Shown here piece after piece: positions 25,961 through 34,461 of a stretch of DNA of 64,000 nt. A program made the position numbers and the translations under genes. The notes under the pieces are model-generated. The model was not told the DNA's origin, did no database searches, and saw only the letters and a program-made list of their open reading frames with translations. The stretch is from Paraburkholderia franconis (GTDB lineage Bacteria > Pseudomonadota > Gammaproteobacteria > Burkholderiales > Burkholderiaceae): the NCBI RefSeq assembly GCF_009362735.1, contig NZ_WHNP01000037.1, forward strand, positions 1 to 64,000. Reading direction: 5' to 3'. Position 1 is the first letter of the stretch; the number at the start of each line of letters is the position of its first letter.

Positions 25961-27265
25961 TTAGTCGAGAATCTTTCCGCGCGTCTCCGGCATGCGCGCG
26001 TAGACGACGAAGCCGATCGCACATACGGCTGCCACGTAGACCCACAGGTATTGCGACAGACCGGAATTCGACATCGCGGTCACGATGTAGGGCAGCGTGC
26101 CGCCGAACAGCGCTGCCGATACAGCGTAAGGCAGCGCCACGCCGGTGGCGCGTACCTGTACAGGGAACTGCTCGGCCATGACGGAAGCACAGGTTGCGGC
26201 GAAGCCCGACGAAAGCAGCATGCCGATCGTCGCGATCACCGTCGCGCTCCAGAAGTCATTGGCCAAAAAGTGAAGGGCTGGCCATGCGAACAGCGCGGAG
26301 CCGCCCGCGAACGCGAGCAGTACCGGCTTGCGGCCGATGCGATCCGACAACATGCCGATAAACGGAATCGCGATGAGCGAAACCACGATCGAAATCACGC
26401 TTGCGCCGAACGCGTCATGCAGCGGCAGGCCCGTGCGCAGGTGAGCTAGCGTCGGGAACAGTACGAGCCAGAGATAGTTGCAGAGATTGCCCGCCATCGC
26501 GATGCCGATCACGCGCAGTGCCGCGCGGCGGTGCTCGCCGACGATCACGAGGATGGGATGCCGCTCGCGTCGATGAGCTTGCGTGGTTCGCTTGAATGCG
26601 TCGGTTTCGGCGACGGCGAGCCGGACCCACAGCGCGACGAACCCGAGCAGTCCCGCGATCGCGAAGGCGATTCGCCAGCCCCAGTTCGCCATGCCGGCGG
26701 GATCGATCATCGAAGTGAGGACGGAGCCGATCGACGCAGCGACGAGCACGCCCGCATTGACAGCGAAGTGCTGCCACGAGCCCGCGAAGCCCCGCCGTGA
26801 CGGCGCAGACGATTCGATCAGAAACGTCGATGCGGAGCCGAATTCGCCGCCCGCCGCGAAGCCCTGGACGAGCCGCGCGAGAACGAGCACGAGTGGCGCC
26901 GCCATGCCGATGGTTTGGTAGCCGGGACATAGCGCGATCACGAGCGAGCTGCCGGCCATCAGCGCTACCGACAACGTGAGACCGTTCTTGCGTCCGCGCC
27001 GGTCGGCGAATGCGCCGAGCAGCGCGCCGCCGACCGGCCGCATCACGAAGCCGACCGCGAACACGGCAAACGCGGAGAGCAGCGAGACACGATCGTTGTG
27101 GGCCGGAAAGAAATGTCGGGAGAAGAGCGGCGCGAAGGTCGCGTAGATGAGCCAGTCGGTGAACTCGACGATCGTGCCGAGTGTCGCCGCTACGATGGCC
27201 TTGCGCTGGGCGCGCGTGAACGGTGTCGCCGCTGCGTCGGCAACGTTCGGAAGGGCGGTATCCAT
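25961..27265 (-). CDS. MFS metabolite:H+ symporter (MHS family)
   Basis: 434 residues, 12 helices. GTIVEFTDWLIYATFAPLFS is the MHS first helix, with motif A FADRRGRKNGLTLSV and LVQGFAAGGEFGSASTFLIE typical of carboxylate carriers such as KgtP and ShiA. The second motif A is LSDRIGRKPVLLAF. It diverges from the SDR/enoyl-CoA hydratase pair and carries one copy of the shared 29-bp element upstream. It probably imports the carboxylate degraded by this regulon. Confidence 0.88.
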   Translation of the reverse strand: MDTALPNVADAAATPFTRAQRKAIVAATLGTIVEFTDWLIYATFAPLFSRHFFPAHNDRVSLLSAFAVFAVGFVMRPVGGALLGAFADRRGRKNGLTLSVALMAGSSLVIALCPGYQTIGMAAPLVLVLARLVQGFAAGGEFGSASTFLIESSAPSRRGFAGSWQHFAVNAGVLVAASIGSVLTSMIDPAGMANWGWRIAFAIAGLLGFVALWVRLAVAETDAFKRTTQAHRRERHPILVIVGEHRRAALRVIGIAMAGNLCNYLWLVLFPTLAHLRTGLPLHDAFGASVISIVVSLIAIPFIGMLSDRIGRKPVLLAFAGGSALFAWPALHFLANDFWSATVIATIGMLLSSGFAATCASVMAEQFPVQVRATGVALPYAVSAALFGGTLPYIVTAMSNSGLSQYLWVYVAAVCAIGFVVYARMPETRGKILD

Positions 27266-27405
27266 GATGTCTCCGTGTCTCTTTGTGACGAATGCGCCGG
27301 CTACGCGACGCATGCAGTGAGTGCCTGGCTCTGCGCTTTAGCAGTGCAGACCGGTTATCCGGCCTGGCACATGAACCGATCGTAGGTTTTGCGAGCGGCG
27401 CCGCG

Positions 27406-27434
27406 CAAACGACATTTTTTGCGCTCTCGATTGA
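27406..27434 (-). promoter_or_regulatory. Shared 29-bp regulatory element, copy 1
   Basis: On the minus strand it reads TCAATCGA-N9-AAATGTCGTTTG. All 20 defined bases recur in copies 2 and 3. It ends 140 bp upstream of the MHS transporter start. A TTTGCG hexamer at its 3' end is followed after 19 bp by TACGAT, a possible promoter. Confidence 0.7.
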
Positions 27435-27499
27435 GATTTTTTGTAGTGAACCAGCGGGCCGCCGACGTGCGCGGGTGAGCGTTTTCAATTGACGCAAAG

Positions 27500-27528
27500 T
27501 CAATCGAAGCCGCGAAAAATGTCGTTTG
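27500..27528 (+). promoter_or_regulatory. Shared 29-bp regulatory element, copy 2
   Basis: TCAATCGA-N9-AAATGTCGTTTG in front of the SDR gene, ending 63 bp before its start. It is inverted relative to copy 1, which lies 65 bp away in the same divergent gap. TTTGAG followed after 19 bp by TAGCAT may be the promoter. Confidence 0.7.
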
Positions 27529-27591
27529 AGCGTGTGTGGTGTAGCGCCCTAGCATGAGATGCACAGGCTTTCCAATTCACGGAGACATCAC

Positions 27592-28359
27592 ATGACTGCT
27601 TCACCCCACAACCACGCCACGGAGGTCGCAATCGTCACGGGCGGCGCGAAGGGCATCGGGCTTGGCATCGCTGCGGCGCTGGCCCGCGACGGCCGGCGCG
27701 TTGCGCTTTTCGATCTCGACCGCGCGGCGCTCGATCACGCGGCAAGCACGCTGGCCGCTTCCGGCGCGGACGTGATCGGCTTGCCTGTCGATGTCACGAA
27801 GGGCGAATCCGTGAACCAGGCGGTGGACGCCGTGATCGAGCGTTTCGGCCGGATCGACGTGCTGGTGAACAATGCGGGCATCGTGCGCGACAAGCGCATC
27901 ACGAAGATGAGCGATGACGACTGGGATGCCGTCATTGACGTGAATCTGAAGTCGCAGTTCCTGTGCTGCCGCGCGGTGCTCGCGCACATGATCCCCGCGC
28001 GCTATGGGCGCATCGTCAACATCTCGTCGCGTGCATGGTTGGGCGGCGTCGGGCAGTCGAACTACTCGGCGGCAAAGGGCGGCGTGGTGAGCCTCACGCG
28101 CAGCCTCGCGCTCGAATGGGCCAGTGCCGGCATCACCGTGAACGCGATTGCGCCGGGAATCGTCGATACGCCGCTCTTTCGCACGTTCGATCCCGATCTT
28201 CAGGAGCGGCTCAAGAAGTCCGTGCCCGTGCAGCGCATCGGCACACCGGCCGACATCGCACAGGCGGTGCTGTTCTTCGCGCAACGGGAAGCCTCGTACA
28301 TCACGGGGCAGATGCTCTACGTGTGCGGCGGCCGGTCGCTGTCGTCGCCGAGCGTGTGA
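27592..28359 (+). CDS. SDR oxidoreductase (FabG/3-hydroxyacyl-CoA dehydrogenase-like)
   Basis: 255 residues. The NAD(P)-binding TGGAKGIGLGIA motif, NNAG (VNNAGIVRD) and the catalytic Ser/Tyr/Lys (ISSRA..., YSAAKGG) are all present, as is the APGIVDTPLF loop. The Asp at the end of beta-2 (FDLDRA) favours NAD(H). Paired with the enoyl-CoA hydratase 11 bp downstream, it likely oxidises a 3-hydroxyacyl-CoA. GGAGA and the conserved N-terminus choose ATG 27592. Confidence 0.88.
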   Translation: MTASPHNHATEVAIVTGGAKGIGLGIAAALARDGRRVALFDLDRAALDHAASTLAASGADVIGLPVDVTKGESVNQAVDAVIERFGRIDVLVNNAGIVRDKRITKMSDDDWDAVIDVNLKSQFLCCRAVLAHMIPARYGRIVNISSRAWLGGVGQSNYSAAKGGVVSLTRSLALEWASAGITVNAIAPGIVDTPLFRTFDPDLQERLKKSVPVQRIGTPADIAQAVLFFAQREASYITGQMLYVCGGRSLSSPSV

Positions 28360-28370
28360 CGGAGGATGCC

Positions 28371-29174
28371 ATGACAGTTCACTACAGCGTGTCGGACCAT
28401 GTGGCCGTCATCAGACTTGACCGCCCCGAGGCGCTCAATGCGCTCGACCTCGATAGCCTCGAAGCGCTGCGTGCCACACTTTGCGCCGCGCGCGACGACG
28501 ATGACGTGCGAGTGATCGTGCTCACGGGCGCGGGACGCAAATCGTTTTGCGTCGGCGCCGATCTGAAGAACACCGTGCCGCCTTCGACGAACTTCGGGTC
28601 GTCGTTCGTCCGGTCGATCGACCGCGCGGCAGCCGAGGGTATCTATGTGCGGTTGATGGATCTGAGTTCGCTGCGCGTTTTCAAGCCGATGATCGCGGCG
28701 ATCAATGGCTATTGTCTTGGCGGCGGGCTCGAGCTTGCGTTGCAGTGCGACTTGCGGATCGCCTCGAACAATGCGGTGTTTGGCTTGCCCGAAGCCGTCG
28801 TCGCGAGCATCCCGGCCGTGTGTGGCATTCAGGCGCTGCAAAAAGCGGTGCCGTCAGCGATCGCGATGAAGATGCTGCTGACGGGCGGCAAGATCGATGC
28901 GTCGTACGCGGAGCGGGTGGGTCTGATATCCGACGTCGTCGAGCCCGAAGCGCTGATCGACAAGGCGCTCGAACTCGCGGGCACGATCGCGGCGAACGGC
29001 CCGCTCGCAGTGCAGATGATCAAGAAGGTGGCGCAGACGAGCAGCAACGTGCCGCTCACGCAGGCGCTCGAATTCACGGAGCTGGCGTGGGGCGCGATGC
29101 GCGACTCGGAAGATCGCGTCGAAGGCCGCAAGGCGTTCGCCGAGAAGCGCAAGCCTCAATTCAAAGGGCGGTAG
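28371..29174 (+). CDS. Enoyl-CoA hydratase/isomerase family protein
   Basis: 267 residues of the crotonase fold: VIRLDRPEALNALD, FCVGADLK (oxyanion) and INGYCLGGGLELALQCDLRIAS (second oxyanion Gly). FGLPEAVVASIPA contains one catalytic acid position. The second Glu position reads AVCGIQAL rather than the usual GGTQRL, so the reaction may not be a simple hydration. CGGAGGATGCC just upstream is a strong ribosome site. It forms an operon with the SDR. Confidence 0.88.
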   Translation: MTVHYSVSDHVAVIRLDRPEALNALDLDSLEALRATLCAARDDDDVRVIVLTGAGRKSFCVGADLKNTVPPSTNFGSSFVRSIDRAAAEGIYVRLMDLSSLRVFKPMIAAINGYCLGGGLELALQCDLRIASNNAVFGLPEAVVASIPAVCGIQALQKAVPSAIAMKMLLTGGKIDASYAERVGLISDVVEPEALIDKALELAGTIAANGPLAVQMIKKVAQTSSNVPLTQALEFTELAWGAMRDSEDRVEGRKAFAEKRKPQFKGR

Positions 29175-29215
29175 AGGGCGTTAAAGCGTGGGGCGTTAAA
29201 CGGCGCTCAAGCGGG

Positions 29216-30115
29216 TCAGCCTCGTGCATCGCCGATCGACAGAAGCCAGTTGCGGAATGCCGCCAGCTCGGGTTTCGACAGATGCTCGCGCGGGTAGACG
29301 AGGTAGTACGTGAACGCGCCCTGATCGAGCACGAACGAAAACGGCGTCACGAGCGTGCCGTCGCGCAGCTGATCGGCGACGAGCACGCGCTGCGCCATCG
29401 CGATGCCATGTCCTTGCGTTGCCGCGAAATAGGCAAGGACCGAGCTTTCGTAGCTGAGCCCGCTTAACGGATTGACGCCGCGCACGCCCGCGGCGTCGAG
29501 CCATTTGGCCCAGTCCTCGCGGCGCGCCATCGAATGCAGCAGTGGCACGCCGCGCAGGCTCCCGGGCGTTGCGTCATTCAGGTCGGGATGCGCGCGCAGG
29601 AACTCGGGGCTGCACACGGGCACCAGTTCGTTCGGCACGAGCCGGTCGGAGCCGATATCGGACGAGGGTGCATGCGAGAGGCGGATTGCCGCGTCGACGT
29701 CCTCCGTATTGAAGTCGACGGGCTGCAGCGACGTCGTGAGGCTGACTTCGATGTCCGGATGCTCGCGGTGAAACGTCGACAGGCGTGGCAACAGCCAGTT
29801 CATCGAGAACGTCGTATAGCCGCGAATCTTGAGTGTGCGGCGGCGCCGCGCTTCCGTGAGATTGATCGTCGCGGTGCGCATGGTTTCGAAACCGCGCGCG
29901 ACATCGGCGAGATAGCGTTCCCCCATCGGCGTCAACGCGATGGCGCGATGGCCGCGCTCGAACAGCTGTACGCCGAGCTGGTCTTCGAGCAGCTTGATCT
30001 GCCGGCTGACGGCGGCGGGCGTGACGTTGAGTTCATTTGCGGCGAGCTGCACGCTGAGCAGGCGCCCGCATACCTCGAAGGCTCGCAGCGCGTTGAGTGA
30101 CGGAAGGGTTCGCAT
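29216..30115 (-). CDS. LysR-family regulator (GcvA-like)
   Basis: 299 residues. LPSLNALRAFEVCGRLLSVQLAANEL, VTPAAVSRQIKLLEDQLGVQLF and the effector-domain opening KIRGYTTFSMNWLLPRLSTF are typical of GcvA/AmpR-group LysR proteins. It diverges from the CoA-transferase gene across 175 bp containing copy 3 of the 29-bp element. Because the same element occurs twice in the MHS/SDR gap, this protein is the best candidate activator of both loci. Confidence 0.88.
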   Translation of the reverse strand: MRTLPSLNALRAFEVCGRLLSVQLAANELNVTPAAVSRQIKLLEDQLGVQLFERGHRAIALTPMGERYLADVARGFETMRTATINLTEARRRRTLKIRGYTTFSMNWLLPRLSTFHREHPDIEVSLTTSLQPVDFNTEDVDAAIRLSHAPSSDIGSDRLVPNELVPVCSPEFLRAHPDLNDATPGSLRGVPLLHSMARREDWAKWLDAAGVRGVNPLSGLSYESSVLAYFAATQGHGIAMAQRVLVADQLRDGTLVTPFSFVLDQGAFTYYLVYPREHLSKPELAAFRNWLLSIGDARG

Positions 30116-30197
30116 CGAAAAATGTTAGCACGCGCGCCGCGTAGCGCGACCTGGGGAATCCGCACGGTACGGGCGCACGCGTTCGCTTCAGCAATTC

Positions 30198-30226
30198 TCA
30201 ATCGAGTGCGAAAGAAATGTCGTTTG
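30198..30226 (+). promoter_or_regulatory. Shared 29-bp regulatory element, copy 3
   Basis: TCAATCGA-N9-AAATGTCGTTTG, ending 64 bp before the CoA-transferase start. That is essentially the same spacing as copy 2 before the SDR gene. TTTGTC is followed after 18 bp by TATCGT. The element lies in the LysR/CoA-transferase divergent gap, the classic location for a LysR binding site. Confidence 0.75.
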
Positions 30227-30290
30227 TCGGCGGCTTCTTCGCGCCGTATCGTTGCTTCAAAGACAATCAGTGAGACTCCCGGAGACAACC

Positions 30291-32276
30291 ATGTTGGATG
30301 ATGTGCGAGTTCTGGCCTGGGGCGCGAGCCATGCAGTGAGACTCTGCGCCACGCTCATCGAGCGCGCCGGGGCCCGAATCTCCGTTGCTGAAGCGGCATC
30401 GCCCGATGACTTCGCGCACGACGTGATCATCGTTTCGTCGGACGTGTGCACGGCCGCGCAGAGAAGCGCCATTGCGGAGTTGAAGGCTGCGGGCAAGTAC
30501 ATCGTGTGCGACATCACTGCAATGGGACCACAAGCCTCGCGCGCGGGCACGGCCTGGTCCGACGCGCAGGTTCAGGCGATCAGCGGCCTGATGGATACGA
30601 CGGGCTTCGCGAACGGCGAGCCGGTACGGATCGGCGTCCCGTTCGCGGAGATTTCGGCGGCTCTGTACGCGTCCGCTGCGATTGCAGCGGCGCTGCGGGT
30701 GAAGCGTCTGCGCGGGATCGTGCAGAACATCGATGTCACGCTCTTCGGCTGCGCGGCAAGCGCACTGACGACCTTTCTACCGGCGGCCTTCGCAGGGGCC
30801 GCGGCTGGCCGGGTCGGCAACCGGCATCCCGCATGCGCGCCGTGGAACGCGTACAGGACGCGCGATGGCTGGATACTCATCTGCACCAGCACGGAAGAGC
30901 AATGGCGAAAGATCAGGCGCGTGGCTGGCGTGCCGCGACTCGACGCGCCTCGCTTTGCCACGTTGCGCGACCGCGTGCGCAATGTCGACGAACTCGATCG
31001 GCTGATCGAAACGTGGACGGCGACGCTGAACACTGACGAATGCTCGGCACTCTGCGAGCGCATCGGCGTCGCGGCGGGACCCATCGTGACGGTCAAGGGT
31101 CTTTCCGCCGAGCCGAATTTCCGCATGCGCCACGCAGATGCGGCAAGACAGATCGACGCCGGAGGTATCGATCGCGAGACGTACGGGCACGTGTCGGTGT
31201 TCGGCGTGTCGCGGCTCGCGGATAACGCGCATGCCATGTCGCGGACAACCGTCGATAGCGACGCTCTCGCGCCCCATGTCGGCCCGCTAACGGGAATCAA
31301 GGTCGTCGAGATCGGGCAGTACACGACGGCGCCGCTCGTCGGCAAGCATCTGGCGGCGCTCGGCGCGCAAGTCGTGAAAATCGAGCCGCCCGATGGCGAA
31401 GTCGCACGATCGTGGACACCGGGGCAGGCCGGCACCAGCTATTTTTTCGCGCTCAACAATACGGACAAGCAGACCATTTCGCTCGATCTGAAGCAGGAAG
31501 CGGATCGCGCGTATCTGCGCACACTGCTTGCCGACGCGGACGTGCTCGTCGAAAACCTGCGGCCGGGCGCGCTCGCAAAGCTGGGCTTCGGACGCGAGGC
31601 GCTCGGCGAGATCAATCCGCGTCTGATCTATTGCTCGATCTCTGGCTTCGGCATCCGGTCCGCGTATCCTGCAAGGCCCGCCTTCGATACCGTCATTCAG
31701 GCCATGAGCGGTCTGATGGATCTGACGCGCAGCAACGGCGAGCCCGTCAAGCTGGGCGCGTCTGGCGCCGATATTCTCGGCGGACAGGCGGCGCTCTTCG
31801 CCATCGTCGCGAATCTCGCCGGGCCTTCGCGACAGGCGGGGACGTTCGTTGAAATTTCGATGCAGGACGTAGCCGCGTGGTGCGCGCTGTTTGCGTCGGG
31901 TAATCCCGCGCCTGCGGGAGTCGTCGTCTTGTGTATCGACGGCCATGTGTGGCTCGACAGCGACGAGCGTCTTTCGGCGGATGCGCTCGTCGAGTGCGCG
32001 ACGCGGGCGCGATGCGCTTCGCTGACACGAACGTCCGCCGTTGCTGCGCTGGCCGACGCCGGCGTACGCGCTGTGCCGATCGCGCGTGTGCACGAACTCA
32101 TCGCGGACAGCGATTTTCTCGCGGATGTGCTGAGCGTAGCGCGCGACGCCAAGGGCACCTTCTGGCCGGTCTTAAGGGTGCCGTACCGGCTTTCAGCTAC
32201 GCCGGCCCGCATTTGCAACGTACCGGGCGAACCACGCTCCCCGATGGTATCGGCCGCATGCGTGAGCCTGACGTAA
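30291..32276 (+). CDS. Two-domain family III (CaiB/BaiF) CoA-transferase
   Basis: 661 residues containing two CaiB/BaiF repeats. The second (from about 330) opens GIKVVEIGQYTTAPLVGKHL and VVKIEPPDGEVARSW. It has VLVENLRPGALAKLGFG and the catalytic Asp494 in SGADILGG. The first repeat has SGLMDTTGFANGEPVRIG but Glu120 (PFAEIS) where the Asp should be, so it may be structural. The C-terminal repeat is shortened. It probably activates the regulon's acid to its CoA thioester. GGAGACAACC precedes ATG 30291. Confidence 0.85.
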   Translation: MLDDVRVLAWGASHAVRLCATLIERAGARISVAEAASPDDFAHDVIIVSSDVCTAAQRSAIAELKAAGKYIVCDITAMGPQASRAGTAWSDAQVQAISGLMDTTGFANGEPVRIGVPFAEISAALYASAAIAAALRVKRLRGIVQNIDVTLFGCAASALTTFLPAAFAGAAAGRVGNRHPACAPWNAYRTRDGWILICTSTEEQWRKIRRVAGVPRLDAPRFATLRDRVRNVDELDRLIETWTATLNTDECSALCERIGVAAGPIVTVKGLSAEPNFRMRHADAARQIDAGGIDRETYGHVSVFGVSRLADNAHAMSRTTVDSDALAPHVGPLTGIKVVEIGQYTTAPLVGKHLAALGAQVVKIEPPDGEVARSWTPGQAGTSYFFALNNTDKQTISLDLKQEADRAYLRTLLADADVLVENLRPGALAKLGFGREALGEINPRLIYCSISGFGIRSAYPARPAFDTVIQAMSGLMDLTRSNGEPVKLGASGADILGGQAALFAIVANLAGPSRQAGTFVEISMQDVAAWCALFASGNPAPAGVVVLCIDGHVWLDSDERLSADALVECATRARCASLTRTSAVAALADAGVRAVPIARVHELIADSDFLADVLSVARDAKGTFWPVLRVPYRLSATPARICNVPGEPRSPMVSAACVSLT

Positions 32277-32453
32277 GTTCTCCATGACACGAATCGCTGA
32301 CCTGATTTGCGTATCCAATGCGTGACAACGTACATGTGCCGCAATGCAGCTTGCCGTGCCGCTCTTTGTCTGCAGGCACGTGGTCGACTGTCGCGCGGAT
32401 GCCCGTCGACGAACTGAACATCGACAAGGTACGTCGGTGCGGTGATCGCTGGT

Positions 32454-33068
32454 TCATCGCCGCATCGGCAGGTCCAGCCGCCACGTCAGATTGCTGCGCG
32501 CGCGCGTTTCGCAGCGAGCGTGAAAAAAGTCCGTGAGATAGATGCGGGGACGCGCCAGCAGGTCGCCCAGGATGGTCCGTTCGTGCAGGTCGTATGCACG
32601 GTCATCGAGGTCCGGCCGCTCGGCACGCAGGCGTTCCCCGTCCCGACGAAAAAGGCCGCGCGAAGCGCCGAGCACGGCAAGGTCGATATCGCACGCGAAA
32701 CGTTCGTCCAGTCCGGGCGGCACGTTCGTATGCCGCGTCGCGAGGATCATGTCGCAGATGTGCTCACACGCCGCGATACGGCCGTCCGCCCATTGCCGGA
32801 ACCAGTTCGCGCTGCGTTGCTCGTTGTCGCGCGCGCCGGGCGCGTAGATCACGTCGTGGCACCACACTGCAAGCTCGACGGCATCGGGATGCGGAATCTC
32901 GTCGCGCGCCCGGTCGAAATCGCGCAAGCAGCGGCGCACATGCAGCAGCGTGTGGTATTGACGTGCCGGTTCCGCATAGCGCTGCGCGAGGTCGGCGCAA
33001 ACGGCCTCGGCACGCATGCCGCCGCTGCGTAACCACAATGCGATGAAGCGCGCCTGAGTCTGCGTCAT
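32454..33068 (-). CDS. Predicted metal-dependent HD-superfamily hydrolase
   Basis: 204 residues. The YHTLLHVRRCL and LAVWCHDVIYAPGARDNEQRSA motifs provide the His and His-Asp metal ligands of a compact HD domain family (COG4339-like). FACDIDLAVLGAS adds a later Asp. The substrate is unknown, and the family is a soluble phosphohydrolase by prediction. It may follow the patatin gene in one transcript (91-bp gap). Confidence 0.78.
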   Translation of the reverse strand: MTQTQARFIALWLRSGGMRAEAVCADLAQRYAEPARQYHTLLHVRRCLRDFDRARDEIPHPDAVELAVWCHDVIYAPGARDNEQRSANWFRQWADGRIAACEHICDMILATRHTNVPPGLDERFACDIDLAVLGASRGLFRRDGERLRAERPDLDDRAYDLHERTILGDLLARPRIYLTDFFHARCETRARSNLTWRLDLPMRR

Positions 33069-33159
33069 TGCGTTCGATTCCCGTCATGTGCCGATGTGCA
33101 CTCGTCCGGCGCGGCACGCAACGCGGCGTCGCTGTCCGGCGGCCGGAGCGTCGCGATGT

Positions 33160-34209
33160 TCAAAGAAACTCCCTGCGAATGTCGATGCTCGATCGTTGCC
33201 CGATGTTGCGGTAGTGATGCACGAGCCACATATCCGCCTCGTGCCGCCCCTTGTCGTGCAGCCCGCACAGGAAATCCCAATCGGCGTTGTACTTGCTGGA
33301 CACGCTCAGCGTGCACATCGCGTCGTCGGATCGAATGGAATGGATCAGCATTTCCTTCATCTCGCCGCGCTCGATCTTGCCCTGCTGGATCAGTTCGGTC
33401 ACGAACGCGATCGCTCGCATTTCACGCATCAGCGACGAGTTGAAGCTGATTTCGTTGATGCGATTGAGAATCTCAGCGGCCGAGATCGGCACGCCCCGGC
33501 GAACGAGCGGATTGATGTGGACGATCACGATGTCACGCGTATTGCAGTTGTAAATCAGCGGATAGATGGCCGGGTTGCCCATGTAGCCGCCGTCCCAGTA
33601 GTGCTCGCCGTCGATGGTGATCGCCTGGAACAGCGTCGGCACGCACGCGGACGCGAGCACCGCGTCCACACAGACGTCGTCGCCCGTGAAGAGGCGGATC
33701 TTCCCCGTCTCCACGTTGGTCGCACACAGGAAGAGACGGATGGGGCAGTGCTTGCGCAACGCGGCGAAGTCGACCTGGTTTTCGAGCACCTCGCGCAGCG
33801 GATTCAGATTGTTTGGATTGAACTGGTAGGGCGAGAAGACGCGCAGCATCATGTCGGCAAACGCGTAGAGCGGCGAATGATCGAGCCCGAAGCTGTGCGT
33901 CCCTTTCAGCCAGGGCATCCAGCGCAGCGGGTTGTAGCGGTCGGCGGAATGCGAGACGGCGCGCCAGAAGTCGTGCAGCGCCTGGCGCGCACCGTCCGCG
34001 CCGCCTTTCGACAACCCGTACGCGAGCACGGTGGCGTTCATCGCGCCGGCGCTGGTCGCGCTCACGCCCTCGATCGTCAGACGGTCGTCTTCGAGCAGCC
34101 GGTCGAGCACGCCCCACGTATACGCGCCGTGCATCCCGCCGCCTTGCAACGCCAGCGCGACCGGCTTGCGCGCGTCGTCGCCTTGAGCTCTTGTGTTCTT
34201 CGTCGTCAT
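33160..34209 (-). CDS. Patatin-like phospholipase
   Basis: 349 residues. The glycine-rich oxyanion loop is LQGGGMHGAYTWGVLD, the nucleophile elbow is SATSAGAMNA (Ser53, with Ala instead of the first Gly of GxSxG), and the dyad Asp206 is in YWDGGYMGNP. This group of patatins (about 330-390 residues, no signal peptide) is frequent in Burkholderiales, where a link to lipid or polyhydroxyalkanoate turnover is suspected. A tandem repeat lies about 100 bp upstream of its start. Confidence 0.85.
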   Translation of the reverse strand: MTTKNTRAQGDDARKPVALALQGGGMHGAYTWGVLDRLLEDDRLTIEGVSATSAGAMNATVLAYGLSKGGADGARQALHDFWRAVSHSADRYNPLRWMPWLKGTHSFGLDHSPLYAFADMMLRVFSPYQFNPNNLNPLREVLENQVDFAALRKHCPIRLFLCATNVETGKIRLFTGDDVCVDAVLASACVPTLFQAITIDGEHYWDGGYMGNPAIYPLIYNCNTRDIVIVHINPLVRRGVPISAAEILNRINEISFNSSLMREMRAIAFVTELIQQGKIERGEMKEMLIHSIRSDDAMCTLSVSSKYNADWDFLCGLHDKGRHEADMWLVHHYRNIGQRSSIDIRREFL

Positions 34210-34310
34210 TTTCTGTCTCGTCGATCGCTGCGGAACGTATTGCGTATCCGGCGCGGTGCGTCAGCCGGTCTCGCGCCGATGCGCCGCTCGACAGCCGGCG
34301 AGATCGGCTC

Positions 34311-34431
34311 GATCAAGGCTCGATCAAGGCTCGATCAAGGTTCGATCAAGGCTCGATCAAGGTTCGATCAAGGCCCAGTCAAGGCCCAGTCAAGGCCCAG
34401 TCAAGGCCCGATTAAGGCCCGATTAAGGCCC
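34311..34431. repeat. 11-bp tandem repeat array, 11 units
   Basis: Eleven head-to-tail units based on GATCAAGGCTC with substitutions (GGTTC, GGCCC, AGTC, GATT). Decayed partial units continue to about 34452. The array separates the cyclase-like gene's stop from the patatin start. The 11-bp period is close to one DNA helical turn, so all units face the same side. Confidence 0.9.
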
Positions 34432-34461
34432 GATCAGGCCCGGTCAGCCCGATCAGGTCCA

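Noticed and set aside
34311..34431. Possible CRISPR array
   Set aside because: Units are contiguous 11-mers with no unique spacers and no cas genes. The same applies to 57036-57133 and 58103-58193.
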